From Pseudomonadota bacterium (GTDB taxonomy: Bacteria > Pseudomonadota > Gammaproteobacteria > Burkholderiales > Burkholderiaceae_E), in assembly GCA_023388075.1 (NCBI GenBank), contig JAEWGX010000087.1, forward strand, positions 1-11,906: 11,906 nucleotides of DNA. Reading direction: 5' to 3'. The position numbers were made by a program, and so were the translations under genes. Shown here in pieces: positions 1-5,923 of this stretch (positions are counted from its first letter, which is position 1; every line of letters starts with the position of its first letter). The notes beneath the pieces are model-generated. The model saw only the letters and a list, made by a program, of their open reading frames with translations. It was not told where the DNA came from and did not search any database.

Positions 1-363
1 ATGGGCGTGCGGCTGCGCTCGGACGGGTCGGTCCGCTTCTCGCGCAGCCGCCGCGAGCGCGACACCGGCGCGCCCACCATCTCCGTGGGCGAGACCGCGC
101 TCTCCTCCTTCGAGCGCGGCGACCGTATCGAGCTGATCGGCGATACCGGCGCGTCGCAGGTCTACAAGCTCGCCTGGATCAGCCCGGCCCGCAAGCTCTT
201 CATCCTCTCGCGCTATCCGAAGGAGACGCTCACCTTCAGCTCCGCCGACTTCGCGGCGCTGGTGTCGTCGGCCAAGGCGCGGCTGGTGGAAGGCACCGGA
301 ACGGTGGACCAGGCGATCGGCGAGATCACGCGCGAAGGCAGCTTCACGAACAAGGTCCATTGA
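1..363 (+). CDS. C-terminal part of a DUF1631-like protein (partial)
   Basis: The reading frame is open from base 1 and stops with TGA at 361-363. The ATG at base 1 is probably an internal methionine, because the family is usually several hundred residues long and only about 120 are seen here. The visible part starts with an Arg/Ser-rich linker. It continues with a beta-rich segment (residues 38-70: FERGDRIEL, then YKLAWISPARKLFILS) that resembles the PilZ-like end of DUF1631 proteins, which are common in Betaproteobacteria and have no firmly assigned biochemical role. The last 40 residues look helical. A long hairpin at 372-402 directly follows the stop codon. The family call rests on the KLAWISP-type motif and general layout from memory, so it is moderate; a PilZ-domain protein of another family is the main alternative. 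Confidence 0.6.
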   Translation: MGVRLRSDGSVRFSRSRRERDTGAPTISVGETALSSFERGDRIELIGDTGASQVYKLAWISPARKLFILSRYPKETLTFSSADFAALVSSAKARLVEGTGTVDQAIGEITREGSFTNKVH

Positions 364-371
364 CCGCCCGG

Positions 372-402
372 GACCCGGGAGCCCGCCACGGGCTCGCGGG
401 TC
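372..402. terminator. Hairpin between convergent gene ends, possible bidirectional terminator
   Basis: GACCCG (372-377) pairs with CGGGTC (397-402), and GAGCCCG (379-385) pairs with CGGGCTC (389-395). One G-G mismatch separates the two helices and the loop is CCA (386-388). The stem lies 8 bp after the stop of the DUF1631-like gene and 23 bp beyond the stop of the oppositely oriented iclR-type gene, so it could act for both. No T-tract follows on either side, so it may slow or protect RNA ends rather than be a classical intrinsic terminator. Confidence 0.55.
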
Positions 403-425
403 GGGTACGTGCCCGCGGCCCGGCG

Positions 426-1313
426 TCAGCGGGGCGCCACGCCGAAGCGCAGGATGGCCTCGATCTCGTCGGCGGCGCGGCGCAGCGGCGGCAGGAGCTC
501 GGCGAGGACCTTCGCGCGGCTGCGCGGCCGGTTCATCACGGTCAGGTTGATCGCGGCGACGGTCGCGCCGGTCGCGTCGCGCAGTCGCGTCGAGAGGCCG
601 GCCACCCGTTCCTCCACTTCCCCTTCGATGTAGCACCAGCCGGTCCGGCGCGTCGCCACGATGAGCTCGCGCAGCTTCCTCTTGTCGGTGACCGTGCGAC
701 GCGTCATGGCCACCGGTGCCAACGCCTGCAGGTAGCGGTCGATCGCTTCGTCGGACTGCGCTCCCAGCAGCAATCTTCCCATCGAGTTGATGTAGACGGG
801 CAGACGGCTGCCGGCGTGCAGGTCGATGCGCACGATCCGCCGGGCTTCGGACCGGACCAGGTAGACGACCTCGTCGTCGTCGAGCACGCCGATCGAGCAG
901 GTCTCGCCCGTCTCGTTCATCAGGCCCTCGAGGATCGGCAGGGCAACGGTGCCGAATCCGAGTGACGACAGGTAGGCGTAGCCGAGCGACAGCACCCGCA
1001 CGCCCAGCCGGTAGCCGTGCGCTCCGGCGTGGACGTAGCCCAGCCGTTCCAGAGTGGCCAGGATGCGAAGCGCGCTCGCCCGGGTGATGCCGAGGCGATC
1101 GGCCACGGCGGCCATGGTGAACTCGTGCGTGCCGTCCGTCCCGAAGAGCGCCAGCACGCGCAGGCCGCGTTCCAGCGACTCCAGGTGCTCCGGCCGCCCC
1201 CGCGTGCCGGCGGGCGGACCGGCCGCGGCGGTGGCAGCGCCCGTCCTCGCGCTTGCGCGGGTCGCGCCGCCCGGGCCGCGACGGCGGGTCGGCGCTGCTC
1301 TGTCGGCTGGCAT
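426..1313 (-). CDS. IclR-family transcriptional regulator (PcaR/PcaU/PobR-like)
   Basis: This is a 295-residue cytoplasmic DNA-binding regulator. Residues 1-40 are an Ala/Arg/Pro-rich, probably disordered tail. Residues 43-105 form the winged helix-turn-helix (LESLERGLRVLALFG, then AAVADRLGITRASALRILATLERLGY in two parts). Residues 108-118 (LSLGYAYLSSL) and the effector domain at about 120-290 (GETCSIGVLDDDEVVYLVRS, INSMGRLLLGA) resemble the beta-ketoadipate subgroup PcaR/PcaU/PobR, whose members sense aromatic acids. The ATG at 1311-1313 was chosen because it gives a normal family length; the same frame stays open upstream to 2216, but there it is antisense to the diiron gene. The gene diverges from the diiron/hydrolase unit across 108 bp containing an 18-bp palindrome, so it likely regulates itself and that unit. 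No clear Shine-Dalgarno precedes the start. The family is certain; the ligand is unknown. Confidence 0.92.
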   Translation of the reverse strand: MPADRAAPTRRRGPGGATRASARTGAATAAAGPPAGTRGRPEHLESLERGLRVLALFGTDGTHEFTMAAVADRLGITRASALRILATLERLGYVHAGAHGYRLGVRVLSLGYAYLSSLGFGTVALPILEGLMNETGETCSIGVLDDDEVVYLVRSEARRIVRIDLHAGSRLPVYINSMGRLLLGAQSDEAIDRYLQALAPVAMTRRTVTDKRKLRELIVATRRTGWCYIEGEVEERVAGLSTRLRDATGATVAAINLTVMNRPRSRAKVLAELLPPLRRAADEIEAILRFGVAPR

Positions 1314-1339
1314 ACGGTCGCTAGAATCCCACTGGAGGC

Positions 1340-1345
1340 TACAAT
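1340..1345 (+). promoter_or_regulatory. Candidate -10 element (TACAAT) for the diiron/hydrolase unit
   Basis: TACAAT matches the sigma70 -10 consensus at five of six bases. It abuts the 18-bp palindrome that begins at 1346, so a bound regulator would cover the transcription start region, as a repressor does. No good -35 hexamer is visible 16-18 bp upstream. A second -10-like hexamer, TAGAAT, lies at 1322-1327. Confidence 0.35.
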
Positions 1346-1363
1346 TGCGAACAGGTGTTCGAA
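1346..1363. promoter_or_regulatory. 18-bp palindrome, probable IclR-type operator (site 1)
   Basis: The sequence is TGCGAAC-AGGT-GTTCGAA. The arms pair at six of seven positions around a 4-bp spacer. It lies between the divergent iclR-type gene (ATG 32 bp away) and the diiron gene (ATG 58 bp away). In gene orientation it is identical at 15 of 18 positions to the palindrome upstream of the Bug-receptor gene (4333-4350). IclR regulators typically bind short palindromes next to their own gene, so binding by the adjacent regulator is the natural inference; it has not been shown. Confidence 0.65.
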
Positions 1364-1421
1364 AAACGCCGGGCCGGCAGCGTCGGCCGTCCCGACCAAA
1401 CGGAAAGCAGGAGGATACGAC

Positions 1422-2348
1422 ATGCAGCCATCCGTGCTCGAGGAGCTCGTCCCGGTCCCGAATCCCTATCCCGTGGTTTCCCGCGTCGAGTATCCGGAAG
1501 TCTGGCGCCTGTGCGAGCAGGCGCGCGAGCTGGCCTGGGATCCGGCCGCGGACATCGACTACGGCGACCTGCGCGAGGCGGACCTGCCACCGGAGGTGCG
1601 TGCCGCGGGCGCGGAATGGTGGAGCCTGCGTGCCTGGATGGAGCACGGGGCGACGCCATACGGCGCCGAGCGCCTGCGCGAGGCGATCTTCCAGCACCAG
1701 CCCTTCGAGATCAAGCAGCACATCACCAACTTCATCGCCGAGGAGTTCCGCCATCACGAGGCGAGCTTCCGGATAGCGGACGCCCTGGGCGGCTACGAGC
1801 CGACCCCGCGAGCGGACTACTTCAAGCAGATCATCCCGCGGTTCCATGACGAGAAGGACGAGAAAGCCATGAGCTTCTTCGCCGGGCTCTCGGTCAACAC
1901 GCTGTTCGAGCAGCTCTCCGGCGAGCTCCTGCAGGCGCGCTACGAGAATGCCCGCTTCGGCTCGATCAAGGAGGCATGCCGGCTGATCCTGCGCGACGAG
2001 GCGCGGCACATCCAGTTCGGCAGGATCATCATGAGACGCTTCTTCGGCGAGCTTTCCGCCGAGGAGAAGCGGGTGATCGGCACCAAGTTCGCGAAGAAGC
2101 TCCGTGGCAGCCTCCTGAACGGCGTGTATGCCGTCGTCAACCTTCCGGCCGACGAGCGCGCGCGATCGGCACGCAATCGCCAGCTCGCCTCGGACCACGG
2201 GCTCGGGGCGACCCATCCGGACGCCGAGATCGACATCATCAAGAAGGGCGTGGACCGGATCCGCGAGGACGTCGGCCAGTACGACGTGGAGATCCCGCAG
2301 ATTCCGGAGATCGACAGCAGCGAGCGGGTTCGGCTGGCGGTCTCGTAG
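1422..2348 (+). CDS. Ferritin-like diiron-carboxylate protein, putative oxygenase
   Basis: This 308-residue soluble protein has a four-helix diiron signature. The likely ligands are E74 (helix 1, AWMEHG), E108 with H111 (AEEFRHHEASF), E163 (TLFEQLSGELL) and E193 with H196 (RDEARHIQFG). The spacings of 34 residues (E74 to E108) and 30 residues (E163 to E193) fit the ferritin-like oxygenase/R2 pattern rather than haem or mononuclear iron enzymes. The DEARHI helix recalls AurF-type N-oxygenases, but the similarity is too slight to name a substrate; a desaturase or epoxidase-like role is equally possible. The start ATG has a perfect AGGAGG at 1409-1414, 7 bases upstream. The alpha/beta hydrolase gene follows 2 bp after the stop, so the two are probably co-translated. 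The upstream palindrome suggests control by the divergent IclR-type regulator. Confidence 0.85.
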   Translation: MQPSVLEELVPVPNPYPVVSRVEYPEVWRLCEQARELAWDPAADIDYGDLREADLPPEVRAAGAEWWSLRAWMEHGATPYGAERLREAIFQHQPFEIKQHITNFIAEEFRHHEASFRIADALGGYEPTPRADYFKQIIPRFHDEKDEKAMSFFAGLSVNTLFEQLSGELLQARYENARFGSIKEACRLILRDEARHIQFGRIIMRRFFGELSAEEKRVIGTKFAKKLRGSLLNGVYAVVNLPADERARSARNRQLASDHGLGATHPDAEIDIIKKGVDRIREDVGQYDVEIPQIPEIDSSERVRLAVS

Positions 2349-2350
2349 GG

Positions 2351-3334
2351 GTGGGCCTGCAGGAGCCGTTCGCCGGCGCGCCGCAGGCGCTGCGCGCGCT
2401 GATGCGCCGGCTGGGCCCGGTCTGGAGCACCGACCTGCGTCGCCACAGCGAGCTGGTCAAGCAGGCATACCGGCCGCTGCTGGAGGCCGCCGCGGGGCGG
2501 GGTGGCGTGACGGTGCTGCGGGACCGGCGGTACGGTTCGCATGAACGCCAGGTGCTCGACGTCTTCCTGCCGGATGCGACCGGCGGCGAAGCCCGGGCAG
2601 GGCAACCGCCCCGCGATGGCGATCCGGGTCGCCCGCGCGCGCTGCTCGTCTTCGCGCACGGCGGCGCGTTCGTGCGCGGCGACCGCAGCAGCGATCACGG
2701 GATCTACGACAACGTGCTGCGCTGGTTCGCGCGGCAGGGCTGCATCGGGATCAACGTGGAATATCGACGCGCCCCCCAGGCGCCCTGGCCGGCCGGGGCG
2801 GACGACGTGGCCGGCGCGCTCGAGTGGGTAGTGGCCAACGCCGCGCAGTTCGGCGGCGACGGCCTCCCGGTCTTCCTCATGGGGCATTCCGCGGGTGGTA
2901 CCCACGTCGCCAGCTACGCCTGGGATCCCGCCTGCGGCTACCTCGGCCGCCACCTGGCGGGAATTGTCCTGGTGTCGGCCCGGCTGCGGGCGGATGCGAG
3001 CGCCGCCAATCCGAACGCCGAGGGCGTTCGTGCCTATTTCGGCACCGACGAAGCGCGCTATCAGGCGCTGTCGCCGGTCACCCATTGCGCCGCCAGTGCG
3101 TTGCCGGTCTTCATCGCCGTGGCGGAGCACGAGAACCCGCTGCTCGACGTCTATGGGCTGGAAGCGGCCTGGCGGCTGGGCGAGGCCCGCGGCAGCGCCC
3201 CTCGCTTCCTGACGATGATGGAGCACAACCACATGTCCATCGTCGCGCACTTCGATACCGGCGAGGACGTGCTCGGGCGCGAGATCCTCGCGTTCATGGA
3301 CGCTACTTCGCGGCGATCCCCGCCTTCCGGATGA
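2351..3334 (+). CDS. Alpha/beta hydrolase (carboxylesterase/arylformamidase-like)
   Basis: A 327-residue alpha/beta hydrolase starting at GTG, 2 bp after the diiron gene's stop, which suggests translational coupling; an ATG at 2402 is the alternative start, and neither has a good Shine-Dalgarno. The oxyanion-hole motif HGGAF is at residues 103-107. The nucleophile elbow GHSAGG has Ser180, and the histidine is probably H294 in EHNHMS, or H292. The acid position falls in AEHENP, so Glu259 or Glu261 seems to stand where many relatives have Asp. HGG plus GHSAGG matches the hormone-sensitive-lipase, BD-FAE and kynurenine-formamidase-like groups, which hydrolyse esters or amides. Residues 76-96 are a Gly/Pro/Arg-rich insert. 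There is no signal peptide, so the enzyme is cytoplasmic. It probably acts on the product or precursor of the diiron enzyme. The 3' end overlaps the convergent Bug gene by 32 bp. Confidence 0.88.
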   Translation: MGLQEPFAGAPQALRALMRRLGPVWSTDLRRHSELVKQAYRPLLEAAAGRGGVTVLRDRRYGSHERQVLDVFLPDATGGEARAGQPPRDGDPGRPRALLVFAHGGAFVRGDRSSDHGIYDNVLRWFARQGCIGINVEYRRAPQAPWPAGADDVAGALEWVVANAAQFGGDGLPVFLMGHSAGGTHVASYAWDPACGYLGRHLAGIVLVSARLRADASAANPNAEGVRAYFGTDEARYQALSPVTHCAASALPVFIAVAEHENPLLDVYGLEAAWRLGEARGSAPRFLTMMEHNHMSIVAHFDTGEDVLGREILAFMDATSRRSPPSG

Positions 3335-4271
3335 CGTTCTCCCACTTCGCGTACTCCTCGCGCACGAAGCTGGTGAACTCGGCGCTGCTGCCCGAGCGGG
3401 CGTCGGCGCCCATGCTGCCGAGCTGCTTGCGAGTGTCCTCGGCGCGAGTGGCCTTGCCGACCTCCTGGTTCAGGCGCTGCACGACATCGGCCGGTGTCCC
3501 CGCGGGCGCGAAGATGCCGAACCAGGCGCTGACGACGTAGTCCGGCAGGCCGCTCTGGGCGATGCTCGGCACCCCGGGCAGCAAGGGCGAGGGCTGGGCC
3601 GCGGTGACGGCCACCGGGCGAACCTTGGCCGATCCGATGTGCTGCGTCGCGGTCAGCAGCAGGTCGAACATCACGTCCACCTGTCCGCCCAGCAGGTCCG
3701 CGAGCGCCGGCGCGCTTCCCTTGTAGGGCACGTGGACCATCCGGATGCCGGCCATCTCGTTGAGCAGCTCCCCGGCGAGATGGTTGGAGGTGCCCACCCC
3801 CGCGGACGCGAAGGTGAACTTGCCCGGCTGGCCCTTCGCCAGCGCGACGAACTCCTGGAACGACTTGGCCGGCACCGACTCGTGGAGCAGCATCGCGAAG
3901 GGGATGTCCGCGACCGGGGCGATCGGCGTGAAGTCCTTGAGCGGATCGTAGCCCGCGTTCGTGTTGATGAGCGGCGTCATGGCGTGCGAGCTCACCGTGC
4001 CCATGAGCAGCGTGTAGCCGTCGGGCGCCGCGCCGGCCACGAACTTCGCGCCGATGGCCGTGCCCGCGCCGGGCTTGTTCTCGATCACCACGTTCTGCCC
4101 CAGGCCGGCACTGATCTGCTTGCCGAGGGTGCGCGCCAGCACGTCGGCGGAGCCGCCGGGCGGGTAGGGCACGATCAGCCGGATGGGCTGCGAGGGAAAG
4201 GCGCCCTGCGCCGATGCGGCGAGGGGCGCTGCGCATGCGATCGCGAGAGCGGCGACGATTCCGTACTTCAT
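3303..4271 (-). CDS. Bug/TctC-family periplasmic solute-binding protein
   Basis: This 322-residue secreted receptor belongs to the tripartite tricarboxylate transporter (Bug) family, which is greatly expanded in Burkholderiales and binds carboxylates, aromatic acids and similar solutes. Residues 1-21 are a Sec signal peptide ending ASA, with cleavage expected before QG. Family motifs are visible: PYPPGGSADV (35-44), NKPGAGTAIG (65-74), GTSNHLAGELL (160-170) and HVPYKGSAPAL (180-190). The ATG at 4269-4271 was preferred over one 72 bases upstream because it begins the signal peptide and has GGAGG at 4281-4285. No TctA or TctB membrane genes lie beside it, so it is an orphan receptor here. It lies 108 bp downstream of nadE on the same strand but has its own palindromic operator-like site. 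The ligand cannot be read from the sequence. Confidence 0.95.
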   Translation of the reverse strand: MKYGIVAALAIACAAPLAASAQGAFPSQPIRLIVPYPPGGSADVLARTLGKQISAGLGQNVVIENKPGAGTAIGAKFVAGAAPDGYTLLMGTVSSHAMTPLINTNAGYDPLKDFTPIAPVADIPFAMLLHESVPAKSFQEFVALAKGQPGKFTFASAGVGTSNHLAGELLNEMAGIRMVHVPYKGSAPALADLLGGQVDVMFDLLLTATQHIGSAKVRPVAVTAAQPSPLLPGVPSIAQSGLPDYVVSAWFGIFAPAGTPADVVQRLNQEVGKATRAEDTRKQLGSMGADARSGSSAEFTSFVREEYAKWENVIRKAGIAAK

Positions 4272-4332
4272 CTCCGAAGTCCTCCGATGGTTTCTGTCGC
4301 CGCCCGGCAGGTCGGGCGCTCGAGCCGCTGGA

Positions 4333-4350
4333 TGCGAACGCATGTTCGCA
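4333..4350. promoter_or_regulatory. Perfect 18-bp palindrome, probable IclR-type operator (site 2)
   Basis: TGCGAAC-GCAT-GTTCGCA is a perfect inverted repeat with 7-bp arms, lying 61 bp upstream of the Bug-receptor start codon. Its architecture and half-sites match site 1 at 1346-1363, which is 58 bp from the diiron gene start. The similar distance from both start codons suggests the same regulator controls the two transcription units. Confidence 0.65.
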
Positions 4351-4379
4351 GACGCAGCGCTCCGGAGGTTAGGAAGTTT

Positions 4380-5237
4380 TCAGCCCGGTGTCAACGCGCC
4401 GTCAGGCCCGGGCGGCAGCGCGCGCTTGTGCGCGCTCGCGCGCCAGGTCCGCACGATCACGTCCGCCGCCTGCGGCGACACCGGCTTGCCTTCCAGGAAG
4501 TCGTCGATCTCGTCGTAGGTGACGCCGAACGCTTCCTCGTCGGGACGCAGCGGCGACAGCGTCTCCAGGTCCGCGGTGGGCACCTTGGCGACCAGCTCCT
4601 CCGGCGCGCCCATGGCGCGGGCGAGGGCGCGCACCCGTCGCTTGTTGAGGCCGGCGAGCGGCACGACGTCCGCGGCGCCGTCGCCGTGCTTGGTGAAGAA
4701 GCCCATCGCCGCCTCGGCCGCATGGTCCGTGCCGATCACCAGCGCGCCATGGGCGCCGGCGACCGCGTACTGGGCGATCATGCGCTGGCGCGCCTTGATG
4801 TTGCCCAGGACGAAGTCCTCGTGGGCCAGGTCGCGGAAGGTAAGGCTTTCGCGCAGGCGGTCGAAGAGCGCGTCGCAGGCCGGGGCGATGTCCACCGTCA
4901 GCACCCGGTCGGGGCCGATGCTGGCAATGCATCGTTGTGCCTCGGTCTCGTCGCGCTGCGCGCCGTAGGGCAGGCGCATCGCGTGAAAGAGCGCCTTGCC
5001 CCCCTTGGCGCGGATGCGCTCCACCGCGCGTTGCGCCAGATGGCCGGCCGCGAGTGAATCCACGCCGCCGCTGATGCCGAGCACGTAGCCGGAGAGCCGG
5101 GACTGCTCCAGGTACCGCACGAGAAACGCGACGCGCCGCTCGATCTCCGCCGCGGCGTCGAAGTCCGGCGCGACGCCCAGCTCGGCGATGATCCTGGCCT
5201 GGAGGACGCCGTCGGGTGCCTTGGCGTTCCCGCTCAC
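4380..5237 (-). CDS. nadE: Ammonia-dependent NAD+ synthetase
   Basis: NadE carries out the last step of NAD synthesis: nicotinate adenine dinucleotide plus ATP and ammonia gives NAD+, AMP and PPi. The 285-residue protein has the PP-loop SGGVDS (56-61), LPYGAQRDE (89-97), NIKARQRM (146-153), GTDHAAEAAMGFFTKHGDGA (169-188) and KVPTADLE (218-225). All are standard for the short, E. coli-type, homodimeric enzyme. There is no N-terminal glutaminase domain, so free ammonia is the expected nitrogen donor. The GTG start at 5235-5237 has GGGAGG at 5244-5249, six bases away. It overlaps the pncC-like stop codon as GTGA, so the two are translationally coupled. The last 15 residues are a Pro/Gly-rich tail. 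Translation from farther upstream in this frame would be antisense-type sequence over the pncC-like gene and was rejected. Confidence 0.96.
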   Translation of the reverse strand: MSGNAKAPDGVLQARIIAELGVAPDFDAAAEIERRVAFLVRYLEQSRLSGYVLGISGGVDSLAAGHLAQRAVERIRAKGGKALFHAMRLPYGAQRDETEAQRCIASIGPDRVLTVDIAPACDALFDRLRESLTFRDLAHEDFVLGNIKARQRMIAQYAVAGAHGALVIGTDHAAEAAMGFFTKHGDGAADVVPLAGLNKRRVRALARAMGAPEELVAKVPTADLETLSPLRPDEEAFGVTYDEIDDFLEGKPVSPQAADVIVRTWRASAHKRALPPGPDGALTPG

Positions 5238-5725
5238 GGCCTGCCTCCCGCCGCGTGCAGCGCGGGCAGGCGGCCGAGCGCATGGTCCGCGGCCTGTTCG
5301 CGGATCTGGTTGCGGTCGCCGTGGAAGCGATGCGTCCCGGTGTATACCGCGAGCGCGCCCTCGGCATCGCGGAACACCCAGGCGAAGCACTGCGTGCCCG
5401 CCGGGATCTCGGGATCGGTATCGTCGGCGACGCCGGTGTTGGAGATGGCGACATTGGCGTTGCCGCGCTCGATCGCGCCGAGCGCCATCTCGCGCGCGAC
5501 CGCCTCGCTGGTGAGGTTGCAGCGCTCGATGGTCTCCTGGGAGACGCCGAGGCAGCGCTGCTTGGCGGACACCGTGTACACGACGAAGGCGCAATCGAGC
5601 AGCTTGCCCGCGCCCGGCACTTGCGCGAGCCGCGAAGCGATCAGCCCCGCGGTGCACGACTCCGCCGTCACCAGCGTGAGGCCGTTCCGCTCCATGTACG
5701 CGGCGACTTCCTTCACCTCCTTCAT
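5234..5725 (-). CDS. pncC: CinA C-terminal-domain protein, probable NMN amidohydrolase (PncC-like)
   Basis: A 163-residue stand-alone CinA C-terminal (PncC/YgaD) domain. Known members hydrolyse nicotinamide mononucleotide to nicotinate mononucleotide and ammonia, recycling NMN made by DNA ligase. The active-site TAESCTAG is at residues 20-27 (Ser23), and a conserved-type lysine is K55 in VYTVSAK, preceded by Y50. The usual TGIAGPGGG loop is changed to TGVADDTDPEIPAG (97-110), and the common YSNEAK to YTVSAK, so this is a divergent subfamily and activity is likely but not certain. The MoCF-like N-terminal domain of full CinA is absent. The ATG has an exceptionally strong Shine-Dalgarno, GGAGGTGATC (5736 down to 5727 in gene direction), about six bases upstream. 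The gene overlaps nadE by 4 bp. Confidence 0.85.
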   Translation of the reverse strand: MKEVKEVAAYMERNGLTLVTAESCTAGLIASRLAQVPGAGKLLDCAFVVYTVSAKQRCLGVSQETIERCNLTSEAVAREMALGAIERGNANVAISNTGVADDTDPEIPAGTQCFAWVFRDAEGALAVYTGTHRFHGDRNQIREQAADHALGRLPALHAAGGRP

Positions 5726-5741
5726 CGATCACCTCCGTCGA

Positions 5742-5763
5742 GTCGGCTGCGGCTGCAACCGAC
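5742..5763. repeat. Imperfect inverted repeat upstream of the pncC-like gene
   Basis: GTCGGCTGC (5742-5750) and GCAACCGAC (5755-5763) are complementary at eight of nine positions with a 4-bp spacer. It sits 17 bp upstream of the pncC-like start codon, just beyond its Shine-Dalgarno. It may be an operator for the pncC-nadE unit or a leader hairpin. No known NAD-regulator consensus is recognised in it. Confidence 0.4.
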
Positions 5764-5812
5764 GTGCCTGATCCATGGCAAGGCACCCCGCGGACGATTC
5801 CGGGCAGGCAGC

Positions 5813-5841
5813 TTGCGGGGTAGCGGAAACCCCTCTACGAT
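5813..5841 (+). promoter_or_regulatory. Weak sigma70-like promoter candidate for the barstar-family gene
   Basis: TTGCGG (5813-5818) and TACGAT (5836-5841) are separated by exactly 17 bp, in the 198-bp divergent region between the pncC-like and barstar-family genes. Each hexamer matches only part of the consensus. Transcription would start near 5848 and leave a leader of about 75 bases. The rest of 5726-5923 holds the pncC-side inverted repeat and nothing else recognised. Confidence 0.3.
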
Positions 5842-5923
5842 GGCCGCAGCCTCGCCGCCCGGTTGCCGGCAGGGCCGCGTCCGAATCCGCAGGTTTCCAC
5901 CGGAAGGCCAGAGATCAGATGCC

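Noticed and set aside
360..965. Plus-strand open frame of 201 codons after the DUF1631-like gene
   Set aside because: It is antisense to the effector domain of the IclR-type regulator and has no domain-like sequence.
1314..2216. Upstream extension of the iclR-type frame to give a 596-residue protein
   Set aside because: The extra part is antisense to the diiron gene and has no family resemblance; the 295-residue form has normal IclR length.
2535..2546. GTTC-GCAT-GAAC palindrome inside the hydrolase gene as a third operator copy
   Set aside because: The half-sites are in the opposite order (GTTC then GAAC) and the flanks do not match the two intergenic sites.
4272..4343. Longer start for the Bug receptor adding 24 residues
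   Set aside because: It would bury the signal peptide behind an Arg/Pro-rich segment, and the shorter start has a good ribosome site.
5238..5786. Upstream extension of the nadE frame (468 codons)
   Set aside because: The added region overlaps the pncC-like gene in another frame and lacks NadE-family sequence; the GTG with its own Shine-Dalgarno fits the family length.
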